Below are positions 61,127-64,000 of a stretch of DNA of 64,000 nucleotides, in pieces; the first letter of the stretch is position 1, and the number at the start of each line of letters is the position of its first letter. The DNA comes from Flexibacter flexilis DSM 6793 (GTDB lineage Bacteria; Bacteroidota; Bacteroidia; Cytophagales; Flexibacteraceae). The notes beneath the pieces are model-generated. The model ran no database searches and was not told where the DNA came from. It saw only the letters and a list, made by a program, of their open reading frames with translations. Location: NCBI RefSeq assembly GCF_900112255.1, contig NZ_FOLE01000007.1, positions 1 to 64,000 of the forward strand, read 5' to 3'. Position numbers and translations under genes: made by a program.

Positions 61127-61624
61127 ATGTTTAATCTAAGAACAAAACGGCTAAATATTCGTGAATTTCTTGAGTCCGATACCAAATTTGTAATCAATCT
61201 GTTGAATAGCCCTACATGGATAAAAAATATAGGCCAAAGAAATATTCAAAATGAAGCCCAAGCCCAAGTCTATATCCAAATGTTGCGGCGCAACTATCAG
61301 GAGCAGGGTTATGGATTTTACTTGGTAGAACGCCATGAAGATCAAGTACCTGTGGGAATGTGTGGCCTGATTAAGCGCGAAACATTGCCCCATACGGATA
61401 TTGGTTTTGCTTTTCTTCCCGAACACGAAGGCTGCGGATATGGTACGGAATCAGCCCGTACAATGCTCGCCTATGCTCAACAGAGCTTAGGATTAGAAAC
61501 TATTGCAGCCATTACACTCCCCGACAACACGCAATGTATCAGGCTTTTAGAAAAAATTGGATTTGCATTTCAACAACAAATTATTCATAATAATGAACAA
61601 TTATTGCTTTTTATTACACACTAA
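61127..61624 (+). CDS. GNAT acetyltransferase (RimJ/RimL-like)
   Basis: 165 residues. TKRLNIREFLESDTKFVINLLNSP is the family start; acetyl-CoA pocket EHEGCGYGTESARTML and AAITLPDNTQCIRLLEKIGF are the standard GNAT A and B motifs. Targets might be a ribosomal N-terminus or a small molecule; not decidable. Divergent from the kinase, 151-bp gap. Confidence 0.9.
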   Translation: MFNLRTKRLNIREFLESDTKFVINLLNSPTWIKNIGQRNIQNEAQAQVYIQMLRRNYQEQGYGFYLVERHEDQVPVGMCGLIKRETLPHTDIGFAFLPEHEGCGYGTESARTMLAYAQQSLGLETIAAITLPDNTQCIRLLEKIGFAFQQQIIHNNEQLLLFITH

Positions 61625-61754
61625 TATTTTTGGCTGTTATACAACAAAAATTCAAAAACAATGAGTTGTATTTTCTGATTATCCGCTTTTGTGCGTTATA
61701 CTTGCAGGCTTTTTCGAGTGTAAAAAATAATTGTTGTATTATACTTCTTTTTCA

Positions 61755-62267
61755 ATGAGAGTTGTTTCAAAAATATTCTGGGTAATCTCTTGTGTGGGCT
61801 TTTTGTTTGCCTTGTTTACCTCTTACGGCAATGCCGCCGAAAAACTTTGGCTGGGCTTTGACGAACTTAATCAATTTGCAGTAAGCCGTAATGCTTACTT
61901 TTATGGAGCAGTTGCCATCTTTTTGTTGTTTAATCTGCTCTTTGTGGCAGTAGCCAACTTGGTGATTGCCTTGCCCAAAGCGTTTCTTTTTATCCCCAAA
62001 AAAGATTTTTGGTTAGCCAATCGCGACAACCGCAAAGACCTAAACACGATTTTGCAAAGCTGGGTTTATTTTTCGGCATGCGTACTCAATACTTTGTTGA
62101 TAACGGTTTGTATTTATTTTGGAGAAAAAAACCACGCCAACTACTTAGTTACTTTTGAAAGGTATTGGCTTTTCAATGTGGTTTGGATAATGGCCTTTTC
62201 GTTGATTTTGCCGTTTTTTAGGCTCTTTATCCCGAAAGGAAATCTACTGGACAACAGCGAACAATAA
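61755..62267 (+). CDS. Multi-pass membrane protein, unknown (about 170 residues)
   Basis: 170 residues from ATG 61755 (upstream TTG 61731 rejected). Four hydrophobic helices: VSKIFWVISCVGFLFALF; FYGAVAIFLLFNLLFVAVANLVI; WVYFSACVLNTLLITVCIYF; YWLFNVVWIMAFSLILPFF. A short hydrophilic loop with LANRDNRKDLNTIL lies between helices 2 and 3. No motif I recognise. A bidirectional terminator follows. Confidence 0.8.
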   Translation: MRVVSKIFWVISCVGFLFALFTSYGNAAEKLWLGFDELNQFAVSRNAYFYGAVAIFLLFNLLFVAVANLVIALPKAFLFIPKKDFWLANRDNRKDLNTILQSWVYFSACVLNTLLITVCIYFGEKNHANYLVTFERYWLFNVVWIMAFSLILPFFRLFIPKGNLLDNSEQ

Positions 62268-62270
62268 AAC

Positions 62271-62311
62271 AAAAAAGGCCTTGCAAGTTTGAAGTTGCAA
62301 GGCCTTTTTTT
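62271..62311. terminator. Bidirectional terminator
   Basis: Perfect 16-bp arms aaaaaaggccttgcaa / ttgcaaggcctttttt between the membrane protein and rnc. Confidence 0.95.
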
Positions 62312-62316
62312 ATGGG

Positions 62317-63105
62317 CTATTTATTCTCAGCCAAATTGTTGTTTTGTTGTTGCGCAGCTGCTGCTGCCGCTGTTCGGATTTGTTCCAATAGCTTGGCGGC
62401 TGCGGCTTGTTCGGCTTTTTTCTTGCTAAAACCGTTGCCTGTCATGGCTGGCTCGCCGTCTATCAAAATCTGTATAATAAATTCTTTGTGATGATTGCTT
62501 CCTTGTTCGGCTATGACCTCAAAGCGCACTTGTTTGTTTTCGCGTTGCGCCCATTCGATAAGTCGGCTCTTGTGGTTAAGTTCTGACTGAACGATTTGTT
62601 CTAAGTCAAAATGATTGGCTATCAACCTATTGAGCACAAATGATTTACATTCATAAAAACCTCTATCCAAATAATATGCTCCTACAAATGCTTCCATGGC
62701 ATCGCCATACATAGACTTATGCGAGTAATGTACGCGGCGTTTGGCATCAAATTCGATGAGTTCGCCTATACCGATTTTGCGGGCTAAGTCGTTGAGCGAC
62801 TCCCGATTTACGATTCTGGAGCGAATTTCCGTAAGGAAACCTTCGTCTTTGTAAGGAAATTTTTTGAAGAGGTATTCGGCCACGATAGCACCCAAAATAG
62901 CGTCGCCCAAGTATTCGAGTCGTTCGTTGCCATTTTTGCCCGAACCCGAAACCTCAGCGGCGGAGGCGTGCCGAATGGCCAATTTGTATAGCTTGAGATT
63001 CAGGGGTCTGCGACCCGTAATCTGTAAAATGGCAATAGCAAGCCTTTTATCTTTTTCATTATAAAAGCGAAAAAGGCTTGCTATTTTTTTAAGAACTGAA
63101 GGCAC
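62317..63105 (-). CDS. rnc: Ribonuclease III
   Basis: 262 residues, GTG start at 63105 sharing one base with the fabF stop (TAGTG), so translation is coupled. RNase III signature NERLEYLGDAILGAIVAEYLF with catalytic Glu61, Glu64, Asp68; a second metal site in YGDAMEAFVGAYYLD; C-terminal dsRNA-binding domain (KSRLIEWAQREN, GNGFSKKKAEQAAAAKLLEQI) and a Gln/Asn-rich tail. The N-terminus is slightly extended (KKIASLFRFYNEKDKRL). The fabF-rnc order is common in the phylum. Confidence 0.96.
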   Translation of the reverse strand: MPSVLKKIASLFRFYNEKDKRLAIAILQITGRRPLNLKLYKLAIRHASAAEVSGSGKNGNERLEYLGDAILGAIVAEYLFKKFPYKDEGFLTEIRSRIVNRESLNDLARKIGIGELIEFDAKRRVHYSHKSMYGDAMEAFVGAYYLDRGFYECKSFVLNRLIANHFDLEQIVQSELNHKSRLIEWAQRENKQVRFEVIAEQGSNHHKEFIIQILIDGEPAMTGNGFSKKKAEQAAAAKLLEQIRTAAAAAAQQQNNNLAENK

Positions 63106-64000
63106 TATTCTTCAAATTTGCGGAAAATGATAGAACAATTATGCCCACCGAATCCGAATGTGTTGCTCAACGCTACATTGATAGTACGTTGTTGTGCTTT
63201 GTTAAACGTAAAGTTTAGGGCAGCATCAAAGCCTTCATCGTCGGTGAAGTGATTGATGGTAGGTGGTACAATTTGGTTTTTAAGAGCCAAAATCGACGCG
63301 ATACCTTCAATAGCACCAGCAGCACCAAGTAAGTGGCCAGTCATGGATTTGGTAGAACTGATATTGAGTTTATAGGCTTGCTCGCCAAAAACGCTTTGAA
63401 TCGCTTTCACTTCGCTAACGTCGCCGAGCGGGGTAGATGTACCGTGTACATTGATGTAATCTACTTCGCTTGGGCTAATTTGTGCATCAGCTAAGGCATT
63501 TCTCATTACGTTGAGTGCACCCAAACCTTCGGGATGTGGGGCGGTGATGTGGTGAGCATCAGCCGACATACCTCCACCAATCATTTCGGCATAAATTTTC
63601 GCGCCACGCGCTTTTGCGTGTTCGTATTCTTCCAATACGATAGCTCCAGCACCCTCGCCTAACACGAAACCATCACGGTCTTTGTCGAACGGACGAGAGG
63701 CAGTGGAAGGGGAGTCGTTGCGTTCTGAAAGGGCTTTCATTGCATTGAACCCGCCAATACCAGCTTCTGTTACAGCCGCTTCCGAACCACCCGACAAAAT
63801 AGCGTCGGCTTTGCCTAAGCGGATATAGTTAAAGGCATCTACCAAAGCGTTAGTCGCTGAAGCACACGCCGATACCGTAACAAAGTTAGGACCACGGAAA
63901 CCATACTTAATAGAAATATGTCCTGCGGCTATATCAACAATCATTTTAGGAATAAAGAACGGGTTGAAGCGTGGCGTACCATCTCCTTTGGCATAGTTGA
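63105..64000 (-). CDS. fabF: Beta-ketoacyl-ACP synthase II (partial, N-terminus outside window)
   Basis: The frame stays open to the window edge; residues upstream of the first Met (63944) read NYAKGDGTPRFNPFFIPKM, matching the KAS II family, so the gene is cut at 64000. Catalytic Cys lies in VSACASATNALVDAF, the two His in HGTSTPLGDV and GHLLGAAGAIEG, and GFGGHNCSIIFRKFEE closes the protein. It elongates fatty acyl chains in type II fatty acid synthesis. It overlaps rnc by one base. Confidence 0.96.
   Translation of the reverse strand, partial: NYAKGDGTPRFNPFFIPKMIVDIAAGHISIKYGFRGPNFVTVSACASATNALVDAFNYIRLGKADAILSGGSEAAVTEAGIGGFNAMKALSERNDSPSTASRPFDKDRDGFVLGEGAGAIVLEEYEHAKARGAKIYAEMIGGGMSADAHHITAPHPEGLGALNVMRNALADAQISPSEVDYINVHGTSTPLGDVSEVKAIQSVFGEQAYKLNISSTKSMTGHLLGAAGAIEGIASILALKNQIVPPTINHFTDDEGFDAALNFTFNKAQQRTINVALSNTFGFGGHNCSIIFRKFEE

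Overview
The window reads as chromosomal DNA of a gliding-type member of the Bacteroidota, most likely order Cytophagales. The evidence is: three proteins ending in type IX secretion (T9SS) sorting domains (types A and B); a PorP/SprF-family partner; Bacteroidota-restricted families (DUF4249, DUF4350, DUF4403, DUF4494, histone H1-like protein, DksA-like protein without its zinc cysteines); an alpha-oxoamine synthase of sphingolipid or sulfonolipid type; and promoters of the Bacteroidota form TTG-N18-21-TAnnTTTG. tRNA genes do not encode CCA, and a CCA-adding enzyme is present. Species cannot be named from the sequence alone.

Layout. 1-530: a tandem/dispersed repeat block that runs into a decapitated T9SS C-terminal domain. 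700-8230: a His-rich exported protein, RNase Z, tRNA-Pro and tRNA-Ser, an operon lolA-like / RluA-type pseudouridine synthase / engB, a small membrane protein, a DedA protein, then trpS and an exported superoxide dismutase. 8330-14390: a LolC/E-like permease, CCA-adding enzyme, an 857-bp gene-free stretch with a possible structured RNA, and a PadR-PspC pair. 14810-18870: tRNA-Phe, a membrane Fe-S protein plus CCG-domain protein (heterodisulfide-reductase-like pair), an orphan HsdR-N nuclease-like protein, and gmd. 19250-25000: ComEC, PorP/SprF and a large Ig-repeat T9SS type B protein. 25130-29480: aldose-epimerase-like protein, ABC ATPase, AlkD-like protein, and a seven-repeat beta-propeller T9SS protein. 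30000-35280: DUF4249 lipoprotein, coaX, an outer-membrane barrel, a CDC-repeat lipoprotein, lpxH and an NlpC/P60 lipoprotein. 35330-41800: outer-membrane protein, AddA-like helicase-nuclease with a small conserved partner, a lipoprotein, and a frameshifted XRE regulator. 42090-50430: response regulator-PAS plus CheR, DUF4350, histone H1-like, DUF4403, DksA-like, DUF4494, free-methionine sulfoxide reductase and the alpha-oxoamine synthase. 50440-64000: a hairpin-rich gap, rpsA, a 1195-residue T9SS protein, Ppx/GppA, dnaK, a histidine kinase, an acetyltransferase, a membrane protein, rnc and the 3' part of fabF.

Most of the window is housekeeping and envelope biology. No integrase, transposase, phage module, CRISPR array or restriction-modification operon is visible. 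The cell-surface theme dominates: T9SS cargo, an outer-membrane partner, lipoprotein sorting (LolA, LolC/E), lipid A (LpxH), nucleotide sugar (Gmd), and possibly sphingolipid or sulfonolipid synthesis. I found no convincing large undescribed system. The leads most worth checking are the repeat-capped sorting-domain remnant (1-529), the intergenic structured RNA candidate (11268-11348), the frameshifted XRE regulator (41426-41799), the small protein next to AddA (40038-40304), the near-leaderless HsdR-N gene (17234) and the hairpin cluster at 50594-50735.
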